This document shows, piece by piece, positions 29,013 through 38,186 of a stretch of 64,000 nucleotides of DNA. Numbering within the stretch: the stretch's first letter is position 1; every line of letters starts with the position of its first letter. This stretch comes from Flavipsychrobacter sp. (lineage in GTDB: Bacteria > Bacteroidota > Bacteroidia > Chitinophagales > Chitinophagaceae), in contig JAWKLD010000001.1 in assembly GCA_041392855.1 (NCBI GenBank), positions 1,164,001-1,228,000 of the forward strand, in the 5' to 3' direction. A model generated the notes under the pieces. The model saw only the letters and a program-made list of their open reading frames with translations. It made no database searches and was not told the origin of the DNA. The translations under genes and the position numbers were made by a program.

Positions 29013-29921
29013 TTAGTTTTCTGATTTTCCTTTTATTGGCTGCGGAGTAGGTGCTTCGCCATCTTCTCTAACATCTATTGTTATGATATTTGACGTATAG
29101 TTCCACATACCTCTACCCCATTTAAAACCGTCATATTGCCCACTTGGCACAAAGGTATATTTCCTATTAGGGTCGTTTACTTGAGATACGAGCTTGTCAA
29201 AATAAATACCATCTATATCCGCACCCCAGTTCATCGACACTTGTACTTCTTTTTTATACTCAAGAATAAAACGGTTCACCGTTCCACCCGGTGCATTGGC
29301 AGGACCATACATTTTAAAAATCGGCATACCAAATACAACACCATCATCGGTGATCCTCATTGGATCTAGTACCTTTTTATTACTAATAGGGGCGCTGGCA
29401 TTCTTCCCGAATAGTGTATATATTTTTTCACCATCCTTTTCTTTAGTAACGATATTATATATCAAAGCGCCATACCACTTACCCTTTGTAAGTATGCTAT
29501 CTTGAGCGCCTTTCTTCATCTCGTTAGAGTAGTCATACAAGGGATATAGCTTTAGCTCCTCTTCAGGCATTTGTATGGCCGCATAATACCTAAAGCCTAC
29601 GTCTGTAGGCTCTGTTATCCAGTTGAATATTCTAAACTCCTTACCTACCGGCTCTATAATATTGACCGAATTACTTAAGCGCTCAAAAGGATACTGGTAA
29701 GAGTTCGGCACCTTCAAAGCACGTATCAATTGCTTGATGAAACGCTCTGTATGCCCAACCCTATCTTCAGGTATAAAGGCATGATACATAGAGTCTACCG
29801 TTACTAACAAGGAGTCTTCTATCTTTTCAATGGTCTTAAAATCTTGTGCTTTAGTACCACCAGAAAACAATAAAACAACAAGTACCGTTGCTACGAATAA
29901 TTTATTAAGCATTGCACCCAT
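29013..29921 (-). CDS. Secreted protein of unknown function
   Basis: The 302-residue product has a signal peptide (LFVATVLVVLLFSGGTKAQ); the start may be the ATG at 29921 or at 29912, and a TAGGTTTG box just upstream fits both. The mature protein is a mixed alpha/beta chain with motifs such as FRIFNWITEP, KWYGALIYN and SMNWGADIDGIYFD that I cannot tie to a named family, and it ends in a Pro/Lys-rich tail (APTPQPIKGKSEN). It lacks a T9SS domain, so a periplasmic location is likely. It is divergent from the iron-sulfur genes. Confidence 0.72.
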   Translation of the reverse strand: MGAMLNKLFVATVLVVLLFSGGTKAQDFKTIEKIEDSLLVTVDSMYHAFIPEDRVGHTERFIKQLIRALKVPNSYQYPFERLSNSVNIIEPVGKEFRIFNWITEPTDVGFRYYAAIQMPEEELKLYPLYDYSNEMKKGAQDSILTKGKWYGALIYNIVTKEKDGEKIYTLFGKNASAPISNKKVLDPMRITDDGVVFGMPIFKMYGPANAPGGTVNRFILEYKKEVQVSMNWGADIDGIYFDKLVSQVNDPNRKYTFVPSGQYDGFKWGRGMWNYTSNIITIDVREDGEAPTPQPIKGKSEN

Positions 29922-29931
29922 ACATTTAGTT

Positions 29932-29963
29932 CAAACCTAAACAATTTCTTTGAAACCTTACAA
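29932..29963 (-). promoter_or_regulatory. Promoter with -33 TTG and -7 TAGGTTTG
   Basis: On the minus strand TTG (29961-29963) and TAGGTTTG (29932-29939) are separated by 21 nt. The -7 box ends 10 nt before the ATG at 29921, giving a very short leader. Confidence 0.65.
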
Positions 29964-30030
29964 CAGGTGATGTTAAACTATGTTTTTAAGGTAAAAGCAA
30001 TTATTTTCGAGGCTATAAATAATTGTGCGG

Positions 30031-31356
30031 ATGCAAATAGTACAACAGATATTATTCATACTCCTTACAGGGGCGGCTATATACTTCTTTGCCAAGAAAG
30101 TTGGCGAAATAAGAAGAAACATAAAACTAGGTAGAGACGAGGACTTGAGCGACAATTCGGGACAGCGTTGGCGCAATATGGTTTTATTAGCGCTGGGGCA
30201 GAAAAAAATGTTCAAACGCCCTATCCCCGCTATACTTCACCTATTTGTATACGCAGGCTTTATTATAATTAATATTGAAATATTAGAAATAATACTAGAT
30301 GGGATACTGGGTAAGCACAGACTTTTTGCACCAATGTTAGGTGGTCTTTACTCTGTACTTGTCGGTTCTTTTGAGGTTTTAGCAGCACTGGTACTTATAT
30401 CTTGTGTTATCTTCTTGATAAGAAGAAATATGCTAAAGATACCCCGCCTTATAAAAGGAGAACTAAAGGGATGGCCAAAGAATGATGCAAATATTATCCT
30501 TATAACAGAGGTTGTTTTAATGAGCTTATTCTTAGCAATGAATACTGCTGACCTTGTTCTACAAAGCAGAGGTATAGCTCACTATACACAAACAGAACCT
30601 TTTTGGCTGACCAGCAACTTCACTTCAATGTTTGCAGGCTTGTCTGACAATGCTCTAATAGCTATAGAGCGTGGTGGCTGGTGGCTACACATCATAGGTG
30701 TGTTGCTCTTCATGAACTACCTCCCTTACTCTAAGCATTTCCATGTTATAGTTGCCTTCCCCAATGCGTACTACATGCGCTTGGCTCAGCAAGGTGAAAT
30801 TAGCAACATGAAGGATATACAAAACGAGGTATTGTATATGATGGAGCCAGACAAGGCCCCTACTGATGCACCTCCGGCAGAACCTCAACGCTTTGGCGCT
30901 AAGGATGTCATGGACTTGAGCTGGAAAAACCTAATGGATTCCTATGCCTGTACAGAGTGTGGTAGATGTACTGATATGTGCCCTGCTAACCAAACAGGCA
31001 AACTGTTATCCCCACGTAAAATAATGATGGACACTCGCGACCGCTTGGAAGAAGTGGGTGCCAACATCAATAAAAACAAAGAGTTTCAAGATGATGGAAA
31101 ATCTTTGGTACACGACTATATCTCGGTAGAAGAACTAAGGGCATGTACCACTTGTCAGGCTTGTGTTGAAGCTTGCCCTGTAACCATCAACCCTCTTGAT
31201 ATTATCACACAGCTTCGCCGTTACCTGATCATGGAAGAAAGTAACAGCCCAGAAGAATGGAACCTAATGTTTAGCAATGTAGAGAACAATATGGCGCCTT
31301 GGAAATTCAGTCCTGACGAGCGTGATAAATGGGCCGAAGAAATGGCAGAAGCTTAA
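30031..31356 (+). CDS. Membrane-linked 4Fe-4S protein, HdrC/GlpC-like
   Basis: I prefer the ATG at 30031 over the GTG at 30025. The 441-residue product has about five hydrophobic helices in its first 250 residues, then a soluble domain with two ferredoxin-type clusters: CTECGRCTDMCP (first Cys 307) and CTTCQACVEACP (first Cys 372). This is the layout of HdrC/HdrE- or GlpC-related electron carriers that pass electrons between the quinone pool and a partner. The partner is very likely the CCG-domain protein encoded 27 nt downstream. The electron donor and acceptor are unknown. Confidence 0.88.
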   Translation: MQIVQQILFILLTGAAIYFFAKKVGEIRRNIKLGRDEDLSDNSGQRWRNMVLLALGQKKMFKRPIPAILHLFVYAGFIIINIEILEIILDGILGKHRLFAPMLGGLYSVLVGSFEVLAALVLISCVIFLIRRNMLKIPRLIKGELKGWPKNDANIILITEVVLMSLFLAMNTADLVLQSRGIAHYTQTEPFWLTSNFTSMFAGLSDNALIAIERGGWWLHIIGVLLFMNYLPYSKHFHVIVAFPNAYYMRLAQQGEISNMKDIQNEVLYMMEPDKAPTDAPPAEPQRFGAKDVMDLSWKNLMDSYACTECGRCTDMCPANQTGKLLSPRKIMMDTRDRLEEVGANINKNKEFQDDGKSLVHDYISVEELRACTTCQACVEACPVTINPLDIITQLRRYLIMEESNSPEEWNLMFSNVENNMAPWKFSPDERDKWAEEMAEA

Positions 31357-31383
31357 TTATACTAACAATAGAAAGAATAGAAT

Positions 31384-32166
31384 ATGCAGATAAAATCGAT
31401 GGCTGAATATGCAGCGAATGGAGAAGAACCAGAAGTATTATTTTGGGTAGGCTGTGCCGGCTCTTTCGACCAAAGGGCACAGAAAATCACTAAAGCATTT
31501 TCGCAAATATTAGATAAAGTAGGTGTTAAGTTTGCCATATTGGGCAAGGAAGAAATGTGTACGGGAGACCCTGCTCGCCGTGCGGGCAATGAGTTTCTTT
31601 TTCAGATGATGGCCTACAACAACATCCAAACACTGAATGGCTATAATATAAAAAAGATAGTTACGGCTTGTCCGCACTGTTTTAACACCATTAAGAATGA
31701 GTACCCTGCTCTTGGCGGTGAGTATGAAGTAATACACCACACTACCTTCTTACAACAATTGATCAACGACGGACGTGTACGATTAAAAGAAGGTGGCGAA
31801 TTCAAAGGAAAAAAGATAACCTACCACGATAGCTGTTACCTAGGTCGTGGCAATAATATATACGAAGCCCCACGCGAAGTACTACAAGCACTTGATGTAG
31901 AGCTAATAGAGATGAAGCGTTGCCGCACAAAAGGTTTATGTTGTGGTGCCGGTGGAGCGCAGATGTTTAAAGAAGAGGAAAAAGGAGAAACGCGTATCAA
32001 CTTTGACCGCTCTGAAGAGGCTGTTGCTACAGGTGCGAATATCATTGCTGCTAACTGCCCTTTCTGTACTACGATGCTAGGAGATGGAGTTAAGAACCAA
32101 GAGAAGGAAGATGATGTAATGGTACTAGATGTAGCTGAAATGGTAGCGAAGTCTTTGGCTGATTGA
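31384..32166 (+). CDS. HdrB-like protein with two CCG (cysteine-rich) domains
   Basis: The 260-residue product has two cysteine-rich CCG modules: an N-terminal half with FWVGCAGSFD and VTACPHCFNTIKNEY, and a C-terminal half with YHDSCYLGRGNNIYEAPR, GLCCGAGGAQMF and AANCPFCTTML. In heterodisulfide reductase HdrB such motifs hold an unusual 4Fe-4S cluster that carries out disulfide chemistry. Located 27 nt after the HdrC-like gene, it likely forms a membrane-associated redox complex with it. Bacteroidota have no coenzyme M/B heterodisulfide, so the true substrate is open. Confidence 0.88.
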   Translation: MQIKSMAEYAANGEEPEVLFWVGCAGSFDQRAQKITKAFSQILDKVGVKFAILGKEEMCTGDPARRAGNEFLFQMMAYNNIQTLNGYNIKKIVTACPHCFNTIKNEYPALGGEYEVIHHTTFLQQLINDGRVRLKEGGEFKGKKITYHDSCYLGRGNNIYEAPREVLQALDVELIEMKRCRTKGLCCGAGGAQMFKEEEKGETRINFDRSEEAVATGANIIAANCPFCTTMLGDGVKNQEKEDDVMVLDVAEMVAKSLAD

Positions 32167-32190
32167 TTTAATTACTAGCTACATAACCAA

Positions 32191-32227
32191 ACTAGATATT
32201 CTAGTATTTATTTCCAACGTAACTTTG
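32191..32227 (+). promoter_or_regulatory. Inverted repeat plus -7 box (TAACTTTG) before the 171-residue gene
   Basis: ACTAGA-TAT-TCTAGT (32191-32205) is a perfect inverted repeat at the expected -33 zone, and TAACTTTG (32220-32227) ends 4 nt before the ATG at 32232. The transcript would be leaderless; the palindrome may be an operator. Confidence 0.55.
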
Positions 32228-32231
32228 CCTC

Positions 32232-32747
32232 ATGTTAGCAGAATTAAGCAATCTTATTCCTTCTGATTTTGCCGATGACTCCAGAGTATGGGTCTATCAA
32301 AGCAGCAGAGCATTTAATGCACAAGAAGAAAAAGAAATAAATGAGCAGTTATACCATTTCTATGCACAATGGCAATCGCATGGTTCACCTGTAAAAGGCT
32401 GGGCCAAACTACTCTATAATCAATTTATAGTAATAATGGCCGACGAAACTGCTACTGGCGTTAGTGGCTGTAGTACGGACTCGTCAGTAAGAGTTATCAA
32501 AAGCATTGAGAAACAATATGAAGTAAAAATGTTTGACAGAATGATGTTGACATTTTTAGTGAAGGGAAAAGCAGAAATGCTACCAGTCAATCAGGTGCAG
32601 TATGCCTTAGACAAAGTCTACATTACTAAAGACACGCTATTGTTTAATAATATTGTAGATACCAAAGAAGCTCTTATGAGCAATTGGTTAATACCATTAG
32701 AACGATCTTGGCTAGCCTCAAGGGTCAACTTTGAGATAACTTCATAA
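32232..32747 (+). CDS. Conserved Bacteroidota protein of unknown function
   Basis: The 171-residue soluble product has no signal peptide. Motifs include DDSRVWVYQSSRAFNAQE, WQSHGSPVKGWAKLLYNQF and a Cys in VSGCSTDSSVRVIKSIE. From memory, homologues often follow the same two iron-sulfur genes in Bacteroidota and are sometimes labelled ABC transporter ATPase, but I see no Walker A or B motif, so that label is not supported. Its position suggests a role with the Hdr-like complex. It appears to have its own leaderless promoter as well as possible read-through. Confidence 0.75.
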   Translation: MLAELSNLIPSDFADDSRVWVYQSSRAFNAQEEKEINEQLYHFYAQWQSHGSPVKGWAKLLYNQFIVIMADETATGVSGCSTDSSVRVIKSIEKQYEVKMFDRMMLTFLVKGKAEMLPVNQVQYALDKVYITKDTLLFNNIVDTKEALMSNWLIPLERSWLASRVNFEITS

Positions 32748-32777
32748 AAAAAGCAGTGCATTTTGCACTGCTTTTTT
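32747..32777. terminator. Bidirectional terminator
   Basis: The stem AAAAAAGCAGTGCA pairs perfectly with TGCACTGCTTTTTT around a 3-nt loop. It starts at the last base of the 171-residue gene's stop codon and also serves the convergent gene ending at 32798. Confidence 0.9.
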
Positions 32778-32797
32778 GTTACCTATAATGGAAGTCT

Positions 32798-33403
32798 TTA
32801 TTTGGCTTGTTTCTTCACATACTTACCAAAAGCCTTGCCCGCCATTTCATAAGCTTCTTCTATGCGCACACCACTATCATAATCATACCCTCCTGCCGAA
32901 CGACCCGGAGCTTTTATTAAAGTAACCTCGGCCTTCTTACTATCTCTATTAGCTGTTTCTACAATTGAGATCATAAGGTCTATTTCTGCATTTTTTCTCT
33001 GAATATGAATATTGAACCCCGGCTCAGTACGAGTAGTTTTTACAACCATAGTATACTTAGCATCAGGAAAGTCTCCTACAGTTTTACCGCTCACTTTATT
33101 AAATAGCTCTTCGAAATGAGGTTGATAACGACCTGCCCTATCAGCAACCCATGCTTTTTCCCATTGCTCACCTCTACCCTCTTCTTTCTTATTGTAAGCC
33201 GCTTTTTTCTCTTTAATGTACTCTCCTTCCGATTTCTTTTTACCGATCATCATCCCTTCATAGTCATACTCAATGTTTATTTTATCCACACCTTTCAGCA
33301 CCCCTAGGCTACCGTTGGTCACTTTTATTTTCTGGGCGTTTACAGTCAATACTGATAGCAACATCAGTAGTACTGTTGATTTTATAATTTTCATAAATTT
33401 CAT
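32798..33403 (-). CDS. Secreted protein of unknown function
   Basis: The frame is open from 33469, but I place the start at the ATG at 33403 (or 33394), because the signal peptide (MKIIKSTVLLMLLSVLTVNAQ) begins there and a TACTTTG sequence, one base short of the promoter box, lies just upstream. The mature part of about 180 residues is basic (KKKSEGEYIKEKKAAYNKKE) and beta-rich, with segments such as YTMVVKTTRTEPGFNIHI and a C-terminal helix (AYEMAGKAFGKYVKKQ). It looks like a periplasmic or outer-membrane-associated protein; I recognise no family. Confidence 0.72.
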   Translation of the reverse strand: MKFMKIIKSTVLLMLLSVLTVNAQKIKVTNGSLGVLKGVDKINIEYDYEGMMIGKKKSEGEYIKEKKAAYNKKEEGRGEQWEKAWVADRAGRYQPHFEELFNKVSGKTVGDFPDAKYTMVVKTTRTEPGFNIHIQRKNAEIDLMISIVETANRDSKKAEVTLIKAPGRSAGGYDYDSGVRIEEAYEMAGKAFGKYVKKQAK

Positions 33404-33588
33404 ATTTGATACAAAGTAAATACAAGTTACACTAAATAAAATACCCTGAACACGGTATTGTTTACTCAAATAGCCATATAATAGTCAACAACTGTTTTAC
33501 ATGACTATCCAAATGATTAACTTTATATGATTCTTTCACAGAAGAGATAATCCAAACATTTCAACTAAAATAACAGAAGACACAATAG

Positions 33589-36099
33589 ATGACGGAACAA
33601 AGCAATCATGCTGAACACAATTCTGTATTAATCAATCAAATGTATGAGAGCTGGTTTTTAGACTATGCCAGCTATGTGATATTAGAGCGTGCCGTACCGG
33701 CTGTTAGCGACGGAGTAAAGCCCGTGCAAAGACGGATATTACACGCCATGAAGGAAATGGATGACGGACGATTCAACAAGATCGCTAACGTTATCGGTCA
33801 AACAATGCAATACCACCCTCATGGTGATGCTTCTATAGGAGATGCAATAGTAAACTTGGGTCAAAAAGACCTACTGATAGAAACACAAGGTAACTGGGGA
33901 GATATAAGAACTGGGGATAGTGCTGCTGCTGCACGTTATATAGAAGGACGCCTGTCTAAATTTGCTTTAGAGGTAGCCTTCAACCCTAAAACTACCAATT
34001 GGCAACTAAGCTACGATGGCCGTAAGAATGAGCCGGTTTCCTTACCAATGAAATTCCCTCTTCTGCTGGCACAAGGGGCTGAAGGTATCGCTGTAGGTCT
34101 TTCCACCAAAATATTACCGCACAACTTCTGTGAGCTGATCGAAGCTTCTATCAAAAACCTGAAAGGCAGAAAATTTGAGCTCTACCCTGACTTTGCAACA
34201 GGTGGCATGATAGATGTCAGCAACTACAACGACGGTAAACGTGGTGGCAAGGTAAGAGTGCGTGCTGTAATAGAAATAGTAGATAAAAAGACATTAGCCA
34301 TAAGAAGCGTTCCCTATGGAGTAACCACATCGCAACTGGCGGATAGCATCATCAAGGCTAATGATAACGGCAAGATCAAAGTAAAAAGTGTAACGGATAA
34401 TACCGCAAAAGACATTGAACTGATCGTACAGCTAGGAGCTGGTTTGGACACCGGCCAAGCAGTTGATGCACTTTATGCGTTTACAGACTGCGAGGTGTCC
34501 ATATCTCCAAATGCTTGCGTTATTGTTGAAGACAAACCTCGTTTTATAGGTGCTACGGAGTTATTAAAATCATCGGTAGAACATACCAAATCTCTTCTGC
34601 TTAAAGAGTTGGAAATAAAGCTTGGTGAGCTGGAGAACGACTGGCACTACTCTTCTCTCGAAAAAATATTTATAGAAAACAGGATATATAGAGATATAGA
34701 GGAAGAGACCACCTGGGAAGGAGTTTTGACAGCTATTGACAATGGCTTAAAGCCATTCAAAAAGAAGTTACGCAGAGCAGTAACTCAAGACGATATCATT
34801 CGCCTTACAGAAATAAAGATCAAAAGGATTTCTAAGTTCGACTCCTTTAAAGCAGATGAACATATCAAAGGTGTTGAAGCTAATATTGACGAAGTAAAAT
34901 ATAACATTGAACACCTTACAGATTACGCCATTAACTATTACGAAGGGTTACTAAAGAAATATGGCAAAGGACGTGAACGTAAAACAGAGATCAGACCTTT
35001 TGAAACGATACAGGTAACCAATGTTGCTATTGCCAATACCAAACTATATGTCAATAGCAAAGAAGGGTTTATCGGCACCAGCTTAAAGAAAGATGAGTTT
35101 GCTTTTGAATGCTCTGACCTCGACAATATCATCGTATTTAGAAAAGATGGTAAAATGCAAGTGACCAAAGTGACGGATAAAACCTTTGTTGGTAAAAATA
35201 TCATTCACGTTGCTGTATTTAATAAGAACGATGAACGTACTACATATAATATGTTGTATGTAGATGGCAAAACAGGTATTAGTTATGCCAAACGTTTTAA
35301 CGTAACGAGCATTACCCGAGACAAAGAGTACGATCTTACTAAGGGCAACCCTATGAGTAAGGTGCATCATTTTAGTGCCAATCCTAATGGTGAGGCAGAA
35401 GTGATAACCATTACCTTATCTCCAGGCAGTAAGGCTAGGAATAAAGTTTTTGACTACTACTTTGAAGAGTTGGAAATAAAAGGTAGAGGTGCAGGAGGAA
35501 ACCAAGTAACTAAATATCCGATCAAGAGTACAAGGTTTAAAGAAAAAGGACGCTCTACCCTTGCAGGTCAAAAAATATGGTATAATGATGTAGTGGGAAG
35601 ATTGAATAAAGAAGAGCGTGGTATGCTATTAGGTTCTTTTGAGGAAAATGATAGAGTGCTGGTTTTCTATAAAGACGGCACCTACGAGTTAACCGATTTT
35701 GAACTAACTAACAGATACGAACCAGAAGAGGTAATAAGGATCGAACGTTTTGACCCTAAAAAGGTGGTTAGTGCGGTATATTTTGATAAAAAATCGAAAT
35801 ATTTCTATGCTAAGCGCTTCTTAATAGAAACGCAAACCCTAAAAAATAGATATAGTGTTATAAAAGAAGGGGAAGGAAACTACCTAGAATTTGTCACAAC
35901 AGAGCAAGAACCTTCTCTATTACTTAAATCGGGCAAGAAAAAATCAGAACTGGAAGAAGAGGTATTTGACCTATATGAGCAAATTGACATAACGGGCTGG
36001 AAGACCATTGGTACTAAAATAGCAGACAATACGCTAAAAGAGCTTTCCGTTATAGAAAAGGATGAAGAAGGCAAGGAGAAGCCGCCAACGCTATTTTGA
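33589..36099 (+). CDS. parC: DNA topoisomerase IV subunit A
   Basis: The 836-residue product is a type IIA topoisomerase A subunit that cuts and religates DNA to unlink daughter chromosomes. The N-terminal breakage-reunion domain shows SDGVKPVQRRILHAM, YHPHGDASIGDAIV and the catalytic Tyr117 in AAARYIEGRLS. A coiled-coil tower region is near 350-450 and the C-terminal beta-pinwheel domain (residues about 490-800) has blade-like repeats but no GyrA box (QRRGGKG), which favours ParC over GyrA. The partner ParE is not in this window. The start at 33589 keeps the normal N-terminus. Confidence 0.92.
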   Translation: MTEQSNHAEHNSVLINQMYESWFLDYASYVILERAVPAVSDGVKPVQRRILHAMKEMDDGRFNKIANVIGQTMQYHPHGDASIGDAIVNLGQKDLLIETQGNWGDIRTGDSAAAARYIEGRLSKFALEVAFNPKTTNWQLSYDGRKNEPVSLPMKFPLLLAQGAEGIAVGLSTKILPHNFCELIEASIKNLKGRKFELYPDFATGGMIDVSNYNDGKRGGKVRVRAVIEIVDKKTLAIRSVPYGVTTSQLADSIIKANDNGKIKVKSVTDNTAKDIELIVQLGAGLDTGQAVDALYAFTDCEVSISPNACVIVEDKPRFIGATELLKSSVEHTKSLLLKELEIKLGELENDWHYSSLEKIFIENRIYRDIEEETTWEGVLTAIDNGLKPFKKKLRRAVTQDDIIRLTEIKIKRISKFDSFKADEHIKGVEANIDEVKYNIEHLTDYAINYYEGLLKKYGKGRERKTEIRPFETIQVTNVAIANTKLYVNSKEGFIGTSLKKDEFAFECSDLDNIIVFRKDGKMQVTKVTDKTFVGKNIIHVAVFNKNDERTTYNMLYVDGKTGISYAKRFNVTSITRDKEYDLTKGNPMSKVHHFSANPNGEAEVITITLSPGSKARNKVFDYYFEELEIKGRGAGGNQVTKYPIKSTRFKEKGRSTLAGQKIWYNDVVGRLNKEERGMLLGSFEENDRVLVFYKDGTYELTDFELTNRYEPEEVIRIERFDPKKVVSAVYFDKKSKYFYAKRFLIETQTLKNRYSVIKEGEGNYLEFVTTEQEPSLLLKSGKKKSELEEEVFDLYEQIDITGWKTIGTKIADNTLKELSVIEKDEEGKEKPPTLF

Positions 36100-36165
36100 T
36101 AACGAAAAGTGGCAGAAATGTACTAACTTCACGTGCCTTACTGGTCTGAAAGACGAATACATTAA

Positions 36166-36780
36166 ATGAAAAAGATCGAACTGGAAATTGTAGCGCTATC
36201 TCATAGTATAACCCAGACCCATTCATATGCCGTTGTCTTAGGAGAGCTTAATGGTCTCCGTCGTTTACCGATTGTTATTGGAGGTTTTGAAGCGCAAGCC
36301 ATAGCAGTAGCCTTGGAAAGAATGCAACCAAGTAGGCCATTAACACATGACCTATTCGCTAACTTCATGACTACCTTTAACATAACATTGTCGGAAGTAG
36401 TGATTTACAAATTAGAAGAAGGCATATTTTTTGCTAAACTTATTTGTGATAGAGACGGTGAAAGCGTAGAAATAGACTCTAGAACATCAGACGCACTAGC
36501 CTTGGCAGTGAGGGCTGATTGTAAAATATTCACTTTTGAGAACATACTTGATGCAGCCGGCTTATACTTAGATCCGTCTGAAGAGAATCAAGATGCAGTT
36601 GATAAATCTATAGACAACCCAGTATCTGCAGCTGCCATAGCACCCGCAGAACAAAATAAGGAATTGCAAAGCATGTCTTTAGAAGAACTAAACACTCTTC
36701 TGCAACAAGTACTGGAACAAGAAGACTATGTAAGAGCAATAACTATAAGAGATGAAATAAACAGTAGAACTAAGAAATGA
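36166..36780 (+). CDS. DUF151 bifunctional nuclease-family protein with UVR motif
   Basis: The 204-residue product has a DUF151 domain (residues about 1-140: LPIVIGGFEAQAIAVALE, SRPLTHDLF, IDSRTSDALALAVRADC), a family associated with DNase/RNase activity. A Glu/Asp-rich linker follows, and the last about 35 residues (MSLEELNTLLQQVLEQEDY) form a UvrB/UvrC-interaction (UVR) motif. The combination is common in Bacteroidota. It lies 66 nt downstream of parC and could be cotranscribed; a DNA-repair link is inferred from the UVR motif. Confidence 0.88.
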   Translation: MKKIELEIVALSHSITQTHSYAVVLGELNGLRRLPIVIGGFEAQAIAVALERMQPSRPLTHDLFANFMTTFNITLSEVVIYKLEEGIFFAKLICDRDGESVEIDSRTSDALALAVRADCKIFTFENILDAAGLYLDPSEENQDAVDKSIDNPVSAAAIAPAEQNKELQSMSLEELNTLLQQVLEQEDYVRAITIRDEINSRTKK

Positions 36781-36830
36781 TTGCCCCCTTACATAAATCA
36801 ATATTAATTAAACTATTTAGAAACTTTTAA

Positions 36831-38186
36831 ATGAGAAAATCGCTGGTCGTTGCTGCACTAGGCAGCTTGGTGTTGTGGGGGAATACAATACACGCACAAA
36901 ACAAAAAATGTGGTAATGAGATCATCTTGGAAGAGATAGCCAAAGATCCTATTAAACAAAAAGCTTTTGAGGAATACAGAGCACAGGTAAATGAAGAAGT
37001 AAGAGCATATAGTGCTGCTAGAGCAAAAAGTGCTAATAAAACAACAGGTAATGTTTCTATACCCGTTGTATTTCACTTCGTACTATCACAAGCGCAAATA
37101 GACCAAATTGGTGGTCAAGCTGGTATATACAAGCGTGTTCAGCAACAAATAACTGTGCTTAACAGTGACTTTAATGCTACTAATATTGATATAAACAATG
37201 TGCCTACTGCATTTAAATCACTGATAGGCAATGCCGAGATGAATTTTGGCTTGGCACACAGAATGCCTGACGGCACAGGTACTACTGGTATTGAAATACT
37301 GGTTAAACCAGCCAATTTTACAGGATATAGTGCTTCAGACAACAATGTAAAGAATACAAACGGTGGTGGACTAGATGCATGGGATCATAATCAATACCTA
37401 AATGTTTGGGTTACCAACCTTACTACTACAGGTCTTTTAGGTTATGCTTATAGCCCACAGTTTACACAACAGTTACAAATACCATTAAGATATCAAGGTG
37501 CCGTTATACATTATGGTGCTATCGGAGTACCTGACGGATCTCCTAACCAATACTTTGTAAGCCAAGTGGCAAGAAGAAGTAGAACTCTTGTACATGAGTT
37601 AGGGCACTTCTTTAACCTGAACCATATTTGGGGTAACACTGCTGTGGGATCAGGAAACTGTTTAGATGACGACGATGTTGGGGATACACCACGTCAAGAA
37701 GATGCCAACCAATCTGTATGCCCTACAGGCGTTAAAGCTAACTGTAGTAATAACCCTCATGTAGGTGGTGAAATGTATATGAACTACATGGACTATACAG
37801 GTGATGCATGTACTATCATGTTTACAAAAGGTCAAGTAGAACGTATGCGTGCACAGATAGCTCCCGGAGGTGCTTCTTATGGTCTTACACTAAACGGTGA
37901 TGTAATGACATGGCCTACTTCTATCTCTAGCATAGAAAGAGACAATACATTCAGCATTGCTCCAAACCCATCAAATGGTGTAGTTAACATCAACTTTATA
38001 GAGCAAACTAATAACCTGCAATACATTAACGTTTTAAACATTACAGGTCAGTTGGTAGAAAAAATTGTTGTTACAGAACAAAAAGCTAACTACTCTGTAG
38101 ATCTAACTAATGCACCTAAAGGTGTATATGTTTTGCAGCTTGGTTTTGATGCAGGTATAATATCGAAAAAAGTAATCGTACAATGA
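36831..38186 (+). CDS. Secreted M43 (pappalysin-type) zinc metalloprotease with T9SS type A domain
   Basis: The 451-residue product has a signal peptide (cleavage near IHAQ, residue 23), a short propeptide-like acidic region, and the catalytic domain with SIPVVFHFVL and the extended zinc motif VHELGHFFNLNHIWG: His255, Glu256, His259 and His265. A Met-turn (YMNYMDYTGDAC) and several Cys residues follow. The C-terminus (FSIAPNPSNGVVNI through GVYVLQLGF) is a type A T9SS sorting domain. The enzyme should be released or attached at the surface and digest protein. Its last 4 bases overlap the mqnE start, an odd pairing. Confidence 0.93.
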   Translation: MRKSLVVAALGSLVLWGNTIHAQNKKCGNEIILEEIAKDPIKQKAFEEYRAQVNEEVRAYSAARAKSANKTTGNVSIPVVFHFVLSQAQIDQIGGQAGIYKRVQQQITVLNSDFNATNIDINNVPTAFKSLIGNAEMNFGLAHRMPDGTGTTGIEILVKPANFTGYSASDNNVKNTNGGGLDAWDHNQYLNVWVTNLTTTGLLGYAYSPQFTQQLQIPLRYQGAVIHYGAIGVPDGSPNQYFVSQVARRSRTLVHELGHFFNLNHIWGNTAVGSGNCLDDDDVGDTPRQEDANQSVCPTGVKANCSNNPHVGGEMYMNYMDYTGDACTIMFTKGQVERMRAQIAPGGASYGLTLNGDVMTWPTSISSIERDNTFSIAPNPSNGVVNINFIEQTNNLQYINVLNITGQLVEKIVVTEQKANYSVDLTNAPKGVYVLQLGFDAGIISKKVIVQ

